Source: an uncultured Bacilli bacterium
GTDB taxonomy: Bacteria > Bacillota_I > Bacilli_A > RF39 > UBA660
Direction of reading: 5' to 3'
Length of the DNA stretch: 64,000 nt
Assembly: GCA_934130165.1 (NCBI GenBank)
Contig: CAKOXO010000002.1
Coordinates: forward strand, 186,001 to 250,000
The notes under the pieces were generated by a model that saw nothing but the letters and a program-made list of their open reading frames with translations, was not told the origin of the DNA and did no database searches. This document shows positions 36,715 to 45,807 of this stretch, piece after piece. The position numbers and the translations under genes are program-made. The number at the start of each line of letters is the position of its first letter. Positions within the stretch are counted from its first letter, which is position 1.

Positions 36715-37581
36715 TTAAACAAATCTTCTTACACCAAGTAATTTATGTGAGCTATTTTGAGGTGATCTATCATTAGTAATCCCCCATTTTCTTCCTTTTG
36801 CTTCTACCAATTTTCCTTTACCATCATATATACCTACATGACCACTATACACCACTACATCCCCAGCTTGAGCATTACTTAAACCACCTTTAACTTTTGT
36901 ACCTAATTTATTCCAGTTAGATGAGGTTACATATCCTCCATTATAAGCACCTACATCTTTTAAAACTAAATAGACAAAATGAGAACAATCACAACCACTC
37001 GTTAGAGAAGATCCACCCCATACATAAGGATTACCAACAAAATTTAAGGCATAGTCAACTATTTTCTGACCATCACTAGATGAAGTACTACTGGATGTTG
37101 ATGTACTTCCGCTAGTACCAGTATCTTCTTTTTTTGTTAATATATCTAAATCTTTTTTACTAACTTTATATTTAGAAATATCTATTACTTTTTTCTTTTT
37201 CTTATCCGCTTTTACAACATCATACTGAACTTTTGAATTCATTGTTTTAGCTATACCTTCAGCCGATTCCCAACATGCCGATAATTCAAAGCTATCTGGG
37301 ATTATACTTAAAACCACATTAACAATAAATGGAATAAAAAATACTACTAATGCTGCAATAAATTTATTTAATAGTGCTTTTGGTGACTTTTTATCATCTG
37401 GTGATGCCATCATCTTTATCATTTGTATTGTTGCCATTACCAATAATAAGATTGGAATTGCTATTTGAATTATTGTTAGTGCATTTTTCATTATATATAA
37501 ATACATTGCTATTCCATAATCGCTACAACAACTACTTACGTCAGTACTACATGTTGTTTCTAATATTTGAATATACTTCAT
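36715..37581 (-). CDS. VirB2-like membrane domain fused to NlpC/P60 hydrolase, copy 2
   Basis: This 288-residue protein is a tandem duplicate of its downstream neighbour. The leader and two-helix region (about 118 residues) is nearly identical, the linker is divergent and Ser-rich, and the NlpC/P60 domain is similar with a different active-site flank (DCSHFV instead of DCSGFV). The catalytic Cys and the His in GHVGIYDG are kept, so it is probably active. The near-identity of the membrane part points to recent duplication or gene conversion. Its ribosome binding site is AAAGGA. Confidence 0.82.
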   Translation of the reverse strand: MKYIQILETTCSTDVSSCCSDYGIAMYLYIMKNALTIIQIAIPILLLVMATIQMIKMMASPDDKKSPKALLNKFIAALVVFFIPFIVNVVLSIIPDSFELSACWESAEGIAKTMNSKVQYDVVKADKKKKKVIDISKYKVSKKDLDILTKKEDTGTSGSTSTSSSTSSSDGQKIVDYALNFVGNPYVWGGSSLTSGCDCSHFVYLVLKDVGAYNGGYVTSSNWNKLGTKVKGGLSNAQAGDVVVYSGHVGIYDGKGKLVEAKGRKWGITNDRSPQNSSHKLLGVRRFV

Positions 37582-37620
37582 ATTATAATTCCTTTCTAAT
37601 TAATAACCCTTTTCTTCTTA

Positions 37621-38409
37621 CTACTTTTTAATTAAAAATTTATAAGGAATATCATAGAAATATTGAGCTTCATCATATTCTGAATCTTTATAATAAAATT
37701 TATATAGCATTAATTTACCATCATCAACGTAATACTTACCACCATCTGAGTATGAAGATGTAATACCCCTATTTTTCAAATAGCATTTATAATCACATTC
37801 ATTTTCTTTAAAGTAATCCAAATTTATTAAATCCTTATAATAACCTTTGAATTTTGCTTCTAGATAAGTTTCAACTTGTTTTTCTTCAATTCCATACTTT
37901 TTTAATAAGTCAGAACCTGTTAATAAATTACCAGTTTCCAAACTTATATTATATGTATAAAAATGAGTACTATTTAACTGATAATCTGTTTTTCCAGTAG
38001 TATCCTCGTCATAATACGATGAAGATATAACTAATGATAATATTTTCTTACTAACATTAAATTCATATTTATAATCATGTGGTCCTCTTTTTAAAATATA
38101 GTTATAATTATCCATAATTTTTTTGTTTATCTCATCATAAATATCTCCCTCTAAATTAATAGCTGGGATTTTATCATACACAATATCATCAGATTCAGTA
38201 TTTGCATTCTTTACCTTTTTGACTGTATATACATATTCTTTTGAATTATCTGCCTTTTTAACAGAAATATTTGAATTTTTTTGAATAACAAAATAAATTA
38301 TTATACAAATAATTGCAACAAGTACAAAAAATATCATAAAAAACAATGAATAATCTGTTTTATTCTTATTATTAGACTGATTTTGTTCTAATTTAAAACT
38401 ATGACCCAT
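37621..38409 (-). CDS. Membrane-anchored extracytoplasmic protein (DUF4163/RsiV-like)
   Basis: This 262-residue protein has one membrane helix at about residues 22-43. The extracellular part has the pattern VYDKIPAINLEGDIYDEINKKI, then YYDEDTTGK, then TYNISLETGNLLTGSDLLKK. The plan resembles DUF4163/DUF3298 domains of RsiV and PdaC. Residues CDYKC form a possible disulfide. It follows the trmR terminator on the same strand and precedes the two NlpC/P60 genes by 39 bp, so it may be part of that set. The exact role is unknown. Confidence 0.65.
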   Translation of the reverse strand: MGHSFKLEQNQSNNKNKTDYSLFFMIFFVLVAIICIIIYFVIQKNSNISVKKADNSKEYVYTVKKVKNANTESDDIVYDKIPAINLEGDIYDEINKKIMDNYNYILKRGPHDYKYEFNVSKKILSLVISSSYYDEDTTGKTDYQLNSTHFYTYNISLETGNLLTGSDLLKKYGIEEKQVETYLEAKFKGYYKDLINLDYFKENECDYKCYLKNRGITSSYSDGGKYYVDDGKLMLYKFYYKDSEYDEAQYFYDIPYKFLIKK

Positions 38410-38446
38410 TATATTCCCTCCTAATATCCTCTAATTAGAGTATAAC

Positions 38447-38476
38447 AAAAAAAACTTTAATTATAAAGTTTTTTTA
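38447..38476 (-). terminator. Terminator after trmR
   Basis: A-run, ACTTTA-ATTA-TAAAGT stem and T-run form a symmetric terminator that works on either strand. It ends the ireB-trmR transcript and isolates the downstream genes. Confidence 0.8.
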
Positions 38477-38493
38477 ATTTTCTCTTTAATTTT

Positions 38494-39099
38494 TTACTTC
38501 TTAGATTTACTTACTGATATACCATCACCTATTTTATGAAATGTTGTTTCATAAGAAGTGTTTGATTCTAAAAATCTGATATAATCTTTAATTTTTCTAA
38601 CTATTCCTCTAACATTTCTACTTTTAATTTCTTTTTCATCTTTTGCAACTAAACCGTGAAACTCTAAATTATCAGTAATGATATACCCTTCACTATTTAA
38701 ATTTGAAGAAAATAGATTAAAGAAATTAATATTTTGACTTTTTGCAGCATCAAGAAATATTAAATCAAACTTTTCTTCTAATTTAAGATCTAGTGCATCT
38801 TTAAAAATTAATGTTATTCTATCATCTAAATGTAATTTTTTAATGTTTTTTAAGGCCTCTAAATATCTAACTTCATCTCTTTCTACAGATGTTATTTTTA
38901 CATAAGGATTAGATAAGGCCATCATTATAGCAGAGTACCCTACTGCTGTTCCTATTTCTAAAACACTTTTTATTTGATTTTTAATAAGAAAAGTAGTTAA
39001 GAAATCAATACCTTCATCTTGCATTATTGGCACTTTCTTCTCTAATGCATATTCCTTAATTTTTCTTACCTCTTCATGGGACGTTCCTACCATATCCAA
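38494..39099 (-). CDS. trmR: tRNA 5-hydroxyuridine methyltransferase TrmR
   Basis: This 201-residue SAM-dependent methyltransferase has the motif I VLEIGTAVGYSAIMM, an acidic ribose-binding residue in SVERDEVRY and the motif IFLDAAKSQ. It is the YrrM orthologue by synteny: mltG and ruvX lie just upstream and trhP genes downstream. In B. subtilis TrmR methylates 5-hydroxyuridine to 5-methoxyuridine at tRNA position 34, using the product of TrhP. It overlaps the mltG stop by 13 bp. Confidence 0.9.
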   Translation of the reverse strand: MDMVGTSHEEVRKIKEYALEKKVPIMQDEGIDFLTTFLIKNQIKSVLEIGTAVGYSAIMMALSNPYVKITSVERDEVRYLEALKNIKKLHLDDRITLIFKDALDLKLEEKFDLIFLDAAKSQNINFFNLFSSNLNSEGYIITDNLEFHGLVAKDEKEIKSRNVRGIVRKIKDYIRFLESNTSYETTFHKIGDGISVSKSKK

Positions 39100-40169
39100 T
39101 CTCCTGCTTCCTTTATTTCACTAACTTTTTGTAAATGTTCTTGCTCTGTTTTAGTGTAATATATTTTTCCCTTTTTGTCAGCAACAAAAAATAAATAATC
39201 ATTACTTTTAGGATTTAGGCTCGCTTCTATTGACCCAATTGATGGATTACAAATAGGACCTATGGGAAGTTTTCCTCCCATATTAGCAGCACGTGTATTA
39301 TATGGATTTATAACTTTAAATTCAGCTGCCGTTAAATCAGACTTCATTTCTTTTTGTAGTGCATAATATGTTGTTACATCACTACCCATATTCATATTAT
39401 TAGAAAGTCTATTATAAAATACTCCAGCTATCATTTTTCGATCATCATTTTTTACACCTTCTAATTCAAGAACAGATGCCATTGTAATATAATCATGAAT
39501 TGAATATTTATCAAAAGAAAAGTTTTTATACTCTTTTAATTCATTTTCAGTTTGATCTAACATAACCTCTATAATATCTTCTACTTTAACTTTTTTATTT
39601 TTAAATTCATAAGTATTAGGTGCTAGATATCCTTCTAATGGAACATATATATTATCATCTAATATTTCATCAGTTAAGAACCAATATTTGTTAATTAAAG
39701 TTTTCATATACTCTTTATTTTCCAACACGTTCATAACATCTTCATAAGTGTTATCTGTATTTGTAGCAATAGTCATTGCATATTTTTTTATTCCTTCACC
39801 TTCCAAAAAGGTTATTCTAATTATATCAGGATCATATCTAGATCCATCAGTTAAAATATCAAGAATTTCATTCATTGACATATTTCTCTGAAGTTGGTAA
39901 GTAGCCGCCTTTAAACTTCTGTTATTAACTCTAGAAATAACATTAAATAGTAATTCACTTTTTATTAAATTAGCTTTTTTTAATTTACTAGCTATCAGTT
40001 TTCTAGATGTTCCCTTTTCGATAGTAAGAGTTACTGTAACATTTGACTTTTTATCAATAGGACTTACTAAAAATAAATATAAAGAGCTTATCCCTATAAG
40101 TAATAATCCAATAGTAACTAAACAAATTATTAATACTTTAACTTTCTTTTTCAACCTTCTTTTGGCCAT
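39087..40169 (-). CDS. mltG: Endolytic transglycosylase MltG
   Basis: This 360-residue protein has one membrane helix at residues 9-33. It is followed by LysM-like and YceG domains with SVLELEGVKNDDRKMIAGVFYNR, the family signature containing the catalytic Glu, and YNTRAANMGGKLPIGPICNP. MltG cuts nascent glycan strands at the membrane to set their length. It is part of the conserved ireB-ruvX-mltG-trmR operon, ending 13 bp inside trmR. Confidence 0.95.
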   Translation of the reverse strand: MAKRRLKKKVKVLIICLVTIGLLLIGISSLYLFLVSPIDKKSNVTVTLTIEKGTSRKLIASKLKKANLIKSELLFNVISRVNNRSLKAATYQLQRNMSMNEILDILTDGSRYDPDIIRITFLEGEGIKKYAMTIATNTDNTYEDVMNVLENKEYMKTLINKYWFLTDEILDDNIYVPLEGYLAPNTYEFKNKKVKVEDIIEVMLDQTENELKEYKNFSFDKYSIHDYITMASVLELEGVKNDDRKMIAGVFYNRLSNNMNMGSDVTTYYALQKEMKSDLTAAEFKVINPYNTRAANMGGKLPIGPICNPSIGSIEASLNPKSNDYLFFVADKKGKIYYTKTEQEHLQKVSEIKEAGDWIW

Positions 40170-40198
40170 CTACTATCTCCTCCATAAAAAATAAAGAG

Positions 40199-40486
40199 CT
40201 ATTGCCCATTATTTTCTTGTTTTTTCTTAATTTCTTCTTGTAATGTTTCTAAAATTGTTTCTATAACTTTCCACTCTTTTTCTGTTTTTATAGCCTCAAA
40301 CTTTGCACTTGGATTTTCAGGATCATAAATTGATGCATATACTTGGATATTTCCTGATTCATCCTTACTTTGATCAGTATATACTATATAGTTTTTATTA
40401 GTTTCATCACTTTCAAATGTAAATAATACATCATATACTACTTCATTTCCATCTTGATCAATCATCGTAAATGTATTTTTTTTCAT
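40199..40486 (-). CDS. DUF1292 family protein (YrzB-like)
   Basis: This 95-residue protein begins FTMIDQDGNEVVYDVLFTFE, typical of the DUF1292 family, and continues DPENPSAKFEAIKTEKEW. The family is found next to ruvX in Bacillota; its function is unknown. It lies 2 bp after ruvX and 29 bp before mltG in the same operon. Confidence 0.88.
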   Translation of the reverse strand: MKKNTFTMIDQDGNEVVYDVLFTFESDETNKNYIVYTDQSKDESGNIQVYASIYDPENPSAKFEAIKTEKEWKVIETILETLQEEIKKKQENNGQ

Positions 40487-40488
40487 AA

Positions 40489-40905
40489 TTAATTTCCACT
40501 CCTATCTAAAAACGATTGTAATATTATAGTGGCTGCTAAAGCATCTATAACTTTTTTTCTTTTCTTTCTACTTGTATTATTAGCAATTAATACATCTTCT
40601 GCTTGCTTAGTTGTTAATCTTTCATCTTGTAAATATATTGGAATATTTAATTTTTTTTCTAATTTTTCCTTAAATTCTATACTCAACATTCCTTTAGGCC
40701 CAATTGTATTATTCATATTTTTAGGGAATCCTAAAACAATTGATTCAATATTTTCTATTTCTACAATCTTACACACTTCATCTATTAACTTATCATATTC
40801 TTCATTATGTCTAATAATTTTATATGAAGTAGCAATCATACCACTTTTGTCTGATGTAGCAATTCCAAGTGTTCTTGAACCCAAATCTAATCCTAAATAT
40901 TTCAT
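40489..40905 (-). CDS. ruvX: Putative Holliday junction resolvase RuvX/YqgF
   Basis: This 138-residue RNase H-fold protein has the active-site Asp in YLGLDLGSRTLGIAT and downstream VLGFPKNMN, with DERLTTKQAED and the C-terminal DALAATIILQSFLD, all standard for the RuvX/YqgF family. The family is implicated in 16S rRNA 5' maturation or in junction resolution. It overlaps ireB by 4 bp and is followed after 2 bp by the DUF1292 gene. Confidence 0.94.
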   Translation of the reverse strand: MKYLGLDLGSRTLGIATSDKSGMIATSYKIIRHNEEYDKLIDEVCKIVEIENIESIVLGFPKNMNNTIGPKGMLSIEFKEKLEKKLNIPIYLQDERLTTKQAEDVLIANNTSRKKRKKVIDALAATIILQSFLDRSGN

Positions 40906-41156
40906 TTTTTACTTCCTTGAAAACTTTCTAATAAAACTTCTAATATCTTTGTTCTATCAATTGACTGGATTTTTCTTCTAGCATCCTTATAGTTAGAGAT
41001 ATACCCAGGATCACCACTAATAAGATATCCAACTAATTGGTTGTTTGGATTATAGCCTCTTTCTTTTAATATTTCATAAACTTCACTTAAAACCTTTTTA
41101 GTTTCTAATACTTCTGTATTAATAACTTCAAATAATGTTGTTTTATCAGTACTCAT
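40902..41156 (-). CDS. ireB: IreB family regulatory protein
   Basis: This 84-residue protein has the family phrase ERGYNPNNQLVGYLISGDPGYIS, followed by ARRKIQSIDRTKILE. IreB (YrzL) is a substrate of the PASTA kinase PrkC/IreK in Bacillota and influences cell-envelope stress responses. It is the first gene of the operon and overlaps ruvX by 4 bp. A Thr-rich N-terminus (STDKTT) carries the expected phosphorylation site. Confidence 0.93.
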   Translation of the reverse strand: MSTDKTTLFEVINTEVLETKKVLSEVYEILKERGYNPNNQLVGYLISGDPGYISNYKDARRKIQSIDRTKILEVLLESFQGSKK

Positions 41157-41219
41157 AAAATATCACCTCTTAGATTATAATATTATCTTATCATTAATTA
41201 TTAATATTAGCAAACCAAA

Positions 41220-42374
41220 TTAAGCAGAATAAATAAATGCCATATAAATAGAAAAAGCTAAAAATATAAGAGAAACTATTATACCGTTTACTTTTTCAGA
41301 AGTTGTACTCTTATACTTTATACCAAGTGCCATAGTACTAAGCATTCCACCTACTAATCCACCTACATGTGCAGCATTATCTATTCCATTTGATAAAAAT
41401 CCTATCACTAAATTAAGAACAATAAGAGGGATAATTTGACTTTTTATAACATTTCCCAAAAATACTCTATAATGGAATCCAAAATAAACCATTGATCCCA
41501 TAAGTCCAAATATGGCTCCACTAGCTCCTATTGACAGTGCATTAGGACTACCAAATATCATTGAAAACAAAGCACCTGAGATACCACTAAATAAATATAT
41601 TATTAAATATTTTGCCTTTCCTAAATAACTTTCCATTTGTGTACCAATTACGTAAAGGGCATAACAGTTAAAAGCTAGGTGAAAAATATTGCCATGTAAG
41701 AAACATCCTGTTAATAATCTATAGTATTGACCACCTCTTATAAGTGGAGCTGATATAGCAAATTTACTTAAAATTTCATTATAACTACCAGCTAATACTG
41801 AAGCAAAATAAATAATTACATTAACAGCTATTAATAAATAAGTTACTATTGGATACTTTATTTTAAATACTTCATCTATCTTTTCGGCATCACTTTTATT
41901 ATGATTATTAATATCATTAGTGATTTTCATAAATAATTGCATTCCATCTTCACTGTATTCCATTTTCTTTGATAAATCTGGAAAAACACACTTTATAATA
42001 GAACTCTTTTCCAAATCATCTTCATCATCTACTTTTACACAATCAACATTTTTAACTGATTCAAGTTCTACATTCTCACCTAAATCTAAGAAAATACTAA
42101 GAGTATTAATGTTAAAAGTAAAAGTCTTTTTCTTTATTTTTTTTACTATTCTCTTTGTTTTAAATATATCAAAATCAAATTGTTCATTATTATGAATATA
42201 GTTAGATACAATTCTAACTATTTTATAATTCTCATCCATATTTTCAAGCCATATTTCATTTTCTGCCCCCTGTAAAATTATAGGATTATAATTCTTTTCA
42301 GTAATAAAGTAATGAAGCAATTTCATAACAATAACATTCTTATCATCTAATTCTATACTCATTCCTTGATTCAT
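41220..42374 (-). CDS. Rhomboid family intramembrane serine protease (GluP-like)
   Basis: About 384 residues. I take the ATG at 42374 because GGGGAGG lies six bases upstream. A soluble N-terminal region of about 170 residues precedes the rhomboid core. The catalytic Ser is in SIGASGAIFGLMG and the catalytic His in NAAHVGGLVGG, and about seven membrane helices fit. The N-terminal extension is reminiscent of B. subtilis GluP (YqgP). It lies 63 bp after ireB and has no close partner. Confidence 0.9.
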   Translation of the reverse strand: MNQGMSIELDDKNVIVMKLLHYFITEKNYNPIILQGAENEIWLENMDENYKIVRIVSNYIHNNEQFDFDIFKTKRIVKKIKKKTFTFNINTLSIFLDLGENVELESVKNVDCVKVDDEDDLEKSSIIKCVFPDLSKKMEYSEDGMQLFMKITNDINNHNKSDAEKIDEVFKIKYPIVTYLLIAVNVIIYFASVLAGSYNEILSKFAISAPLIRGGQYYRLLTGCFLHGNIFHLAFNCYALYVIGTQMESYLGKAKYLIIYLFSGISGALFSMIFGSPNALSIGASGAIFGLMGSMVYFGFHYRVFLGNVIKSQIIPLIVLNLVIGFLSNGIDNAAHVGGLVGGMLSTMALGIKYKSTTSEKVNGIIVSLIFLAFSIYMAFIYSA

Positions 42375-42446
42375 GTTTTGTCCTCCCCAAAAAATCACTA
42401 ATAATATTATATACTAAAACATACAATAATTAAAGAGGTGATTATT

Positions 42447-42908
42447 ATTCTAAAAAAAGTATTTACTTTTATTATATGTTTAGCTCCATGGTTCTTATCT
42501 GTATTTGTACCAGTTAATAATGAATTTTATAATTCATTAATACTACCATTTTTTTCTCCACCAAATGCCTTTTATAAAATAGCATGGTCAATTACATATA
42601 TTTGTATAGCAATTAGTATTTACAATATCATAACCAATTATAAATATAAAAACATTCCAAAGTCATACAAAAAAACACTTTTAATTAACTATATATTCAA
42701 TCAATCATTTATGCCTTTATTTTTCCTACTAAAAAGTACATTTTTAGGATTTGTATCATGTCTTGGAACCTTTGTATCTTGTCTATTTTTATATGAAGAA
42801 ACTAATAATTTAGATGAAAAAAGTACTAAGTTTTTAAATCCTTATGTACTCTTATCTCTTTTTGCTACTATATTAAGTATAACTATTTACATTATAAATG
42901 CTAAATAG
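42447..42908 (+). CDS. TspO/MBR-like membrane protein, atypical start codon
   Basis: A protein of about 153 residues with five hydrophobic segments. The family-like patterns are LPFFSPPNAFYKIAWSITYI (TspO has P-x-F-x-P-P-x-W-x-F-x-x-x-W) and NQSFMPLFF. TspO proteins bind tetrapyrroles and related molecules. The start is unclear: after the ribosome binding site GAGGTG no ATG follows at normal distance, only ATT at 42447, while the upstream GTG at 42438 overlaps the site. I give the ATT by spacing. Gene and family are clear; the initiation codon is not. Confidence 0.75.
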   Translation: MLKKVFTFIICLAPWFLSVFVPVNNEFYNSLILPFFSPPNAFYKIAWSITYICIAISIYNIITNYKYKNIPKSYKKTLLINYIFNQSFMPLFFLLKSTFLGFVSCLGTFVSCLFLYEETNNLDEKSTKFLNPYVLLSLFATILSITIYIINAK

Positions 42909-42911
42909 TTT

Positions 42912-44792
42912 TTATTTTATTATTAATTCTGATTTAGCACCAACCTCATAAACTTCCTCTGGTAGTTTTTCAAAATTTACATACTTATTACTTATGGTTA
43001 AATATTTTTTCACAATTTTATCCAATTCTTCCTTATTAATAGGTTTAGCTAAATAGTCATCAAAACCAATTTCTAAATACTTTTCTTTTTCTCCTGTTAT
43101 TGCATTAGCCGTTAGAGCAACTATAGGTGTAGTTATTCTATTTATTTTTCTTAATCTTTCAAAAGTTTCAACACCACTCATTTTTGGCATCATATCATCT
43201 AAAAAAATTAAGTCATAGCTATTATTATCGCTTATTTTACTGATTGCATCTATTCCTGTTTCACATGTATCAATATTTAAATTATATTTTTCAAGTAATT
43301 TACTAGCCACTTTTAAATTTAATTTATTATCATCAACTATCAATACCTTTTTAAGACTAAAATCCGTTTTTTTAATATCTGTTTTTTTATTCTCAACCAC
43401 TTGTTTTTTTTCTATGAGTTGATCCAAGATAATTGTAAATTTTGAACCACTACCATATACACTTTGAACAATTATCTTTCCATTCATTAATTCAATTAAT
43501 TGCTTTGCAATAGCAAGACCTAACCCAGTTCCTTCAATTGTAGTGTTACGATCTTCATCTACTCTTTGAAACTTTACAAATAGTTTAGAAATATCTTTTT
43601 CTTTTATTCCTTTTCCAGAGTCTTCAACTGAAATTATTAATCTAGAAACATTATTACTATTTATACATCTAACATCATATTTAACATAACCAGTTTGTGT
43701 ATATTTTACTGCATTGCTAAGTAAATTAGTAACTACTTTTTTGATATTTAATGGATCCCCATACAACACTTTTGGAATATCATTTGTTATATTAACAGTA
43801 AAGTTTAAATCTTTTTCATTCATTTTAGGAGTAATTAATTTAGCAACATCATTAAATAATTCCCTTGGATTATAATCAATATTCTTTATTTCAGTTTTTC
43901 CAGATTCTATTTTAGAAATATCTAGTATACTATTTATAATTTCTAAGAGTGTATTACTAGCTTTTATTATATCGTTTGCATCCTGATGAATTTCTTCTAT
44001 ATTATTTGATTCCTTAATACATTCTGAAAATCCTACAACTGCATTTAGAGGTGTTCTTATCTCATGTGACATAGAAGATAAAAATTCAGTTTTAGCATTA
44101 TTTGCCCTTAAAGCTTCATTCTTAGCTAATTCCATTTGCTTTAACAGCTTTATATCAGGATTTTCAATTGTAAAATACATAATTAAAAAGACAAAAGTTG
44201 TACAATAAGTTTCAGTAATAACTTCTGGAAAATATATTCTTAATATAAATCCAATTAAAAATAATATAGTTAATACGATAAAAGGTACTTGTTTTTTTAC
44301 ATTTTTATTTATAATAAAATATCTAATATTTAAAAGTATTACTAATATAAAATAAATAACAACTCCTGTGATAGCTACATAATATGAATAGCCTCCAACA
44401 TCTAATATTTCTTTCTTATTTATTACCTTTACTGGAGTTATAAATATCAAACACATTAAACTTAGACAAACAACTTTAGATATATTTATTAATAAATTAT
44501 CATATTTTTTATTCATATTATTAATTACTATCATATAAACAAAAAACAAACTACTAATTAATAGAAGCAGCGCAAGGTGTATTTTTTGCATAAATCCGAT
44601 AATTTCTACTGTGCCAATAGTTTTTGCTACGATATATGTAATTAAAGCATTTGTAGAAAATAATAAATTTAGGATAATTAAATATTTATAAACCTTAACT
44701 TCTCTACTTTCATAGTTTGTTTTAGAGAAGAAATTAACTATTAAAAAAAGACTTATTGTTACAGCAACTCCTAGTAACCAAATACCACTCAT
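42912..44792 (-). CDS. Hybrid sensor histidine kinase with receiver domain
   Basis: This 626-residue protein has about seven N-terminal membrane helices (residues 4-205), then a HisKA domain with the phospho-acceptor His in SSMSHEIRTPLNAV. The HATPase domain has the N-box NLLSNAVKYT, the G1 box VEDSGKGI and the G2 box GTGLGLAI. The C-terminal receiver starts KVLIVDDNKLNLKVA and carries the phospho-acceptor in LIFLDDMMPKMSG. The signal sensed is unknown. No response regulator with a DNA-binding domain lies beside it, so phosphotransfer probably passes to a distant partner. Confidence 0.92.
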   Translation of the reverse strand: MSGIWLLGVAVTISLFLIVNFFSKTNYESREVKVYKYLIILNLLFSTNALITYIVAKTIGTVEIIGFMQKIHLALLLLISSLFFVYMIVINNMNKKYDNLLINISKVVCLSLMCLIFITPVKVINKKEILDVGGYSYYVAITGVVIYFILVILLNIRYFIINKNVKKQVPFIVLTILFLIGFILRIYFPEVITETYCTTFVFLIMYFTIENPDIKLLKQMELAKNEALRANNAKTEFLSSMSHEIRTPLNAVVGFSECIKESNNIEEIHQDANDIIKASNTLLEIINSILDISKIESGKTEIKNIDYNPRELFNDVAKLITPKMNEKDLNFTVNITNDIPKVLYGDPLNIKKVVTNLLSNAVKYTQTGYVKYDVRCINSNNVSRLIISVEDSGKGIKEKDISKLFVKFQRVDEDRNTTIEGTGLGLAIAKQLIELMNGKIIVQSVYGSGSKFTIILDQLIEKKQVVENKKTDIKKTDFSLKKVLIVDDNKLNLKVASKLLEKYNLNIDTCETGIDAISKISDNNSYDLIFLDDMMPKMSGVETFERLRKINRITTPIVALTANAITGEKEKYLEIGFDDYLAKPINKEELDKIVKKYLTISNKYVNFEKLPEEVYEVGAKSELIIK

Positions 44793-44806
44793 AAAATCAC
44801 CCCAAT

Positions 44807-45796
44807 TTATTTTATAATCGAGTTAATTTTACCATAAGTTAATTTCTTTTTCAATAAAAAAGCATTCTCTCTAGATGGGTTTAATTTTTCTAAAAATTTG
44901 AATACTTCTCGATTATCTGGAACCCTATCTTCCATTGATACATATTTAGTTCTGTTAATCTCCTCAATCGTATATCCGTTTTCCGTATCACACATTATTG
45001 AGTCTATAAAACTATTGTACCCATCATTCCAATCACTTGGAATATTTTTTCTTTTATCTTTACCAAACTCACTCCAAATATCCCATTTTAAACTTGCCAT
45101 ATCATCCCTAAGTTTTGATGATATTTCTTTTGCATCAGTAAGTTTTGCACCTGTTAGAGAAATGTTTTTTCCAATATTTACATAGTAGTTTCTAATACCA
45201 TCATTCTGATACTGTTCTACTGCGATTGGAACAATATCAGAATTTGTTCTAATTGCTCTTTTTACAACACCTGGATTTATTTCACCAACTGGATTAACTG
45301 GGCTTAAATTCCAAGCTGCTTCTGGAAAACAAAGTTCATTTCCTCCTTCAGATAATATTTTTTGTTGTCTTATATTAACAGTATGAGCATCAAATTTATC
45401 ATCTGTATCAAACCAACTAACACCATTCATTCGTAAAATTAATCCATCTAAATTTAAATAAGTCTCTGATGGATCTCCCATTAAAAGCCAAGCAGACTCA
45501 TCAATTGCCTCTAATGCACTTTCTATATCATATCTTCCTATATGAGTACAGGCATAAATTTTAGCTTTATCAGTTTCTACTCTTTTATCTCCAATTATAG
45601 TTACAGTTCTTTTATTTATTAATTTATCTATTTTTAATATTAATTTAATAAGTTTATAGGTCTTTTTTCTAAGATCAATACCTTTAACTGGAATATTATT
45701 TTCATATTCATATTTTCTTAAATTTCTATAATAACTATTTACATCTTCTATTGTCATTTTTTTTAATTGTACTAAACTTTTATAATTAAAATCCAT
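44807..45796 (-). CDS. PlsC-like acyltransferase
   Basis: About 329 residues from the ATG at 45796, which has AGGAA eight bases upstream. The acyltransferase signature HxxxxD is present as THIGRYDIES and the substrate motif as FPEAAWNLSP (usual FPEGTR with the central Gly replaced). This resembles 1-acyl-glycerol-3-phosphate acyltransferases of phospholipid synthesis. Its size is larger than PlsC, with a C-terminal extension of unknown role. The modified FPEG motif makes the exact substrate uncertain. Confidence 0.7.
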   Translation of the reverse strand: MDFNYKSLVQLKKMTIEDVNSYYRNLRKYEYENNIPVKGIDLRKKTYKLIKLILKIDKLINKRTVTIIGDKRVETDKAKIYACTHIGRYDIESALEAIDESAWLLMGDPSETYLNLDGLILRMNGVSWFDTDDKFDAHTVNIRQQKILSEGGNELCFPEAAWNLSPVNPVGEINPGVVKRAIRTNSDIVPIAVEQYQNDGIRNYYVNIGKNISLTGAKLTDAKEISSKLRDDMASLKWDIWSEFGKDKRKNIPSDWNDGYNSFIDSIMCDTENGYTIEEINRTKYVSMEDRVPDNREVFKFLEKLNPSRENAFLLKKKLTYGKINSIIK

Positions 45797-45807
45797 AAAA
45801 ATCATTC

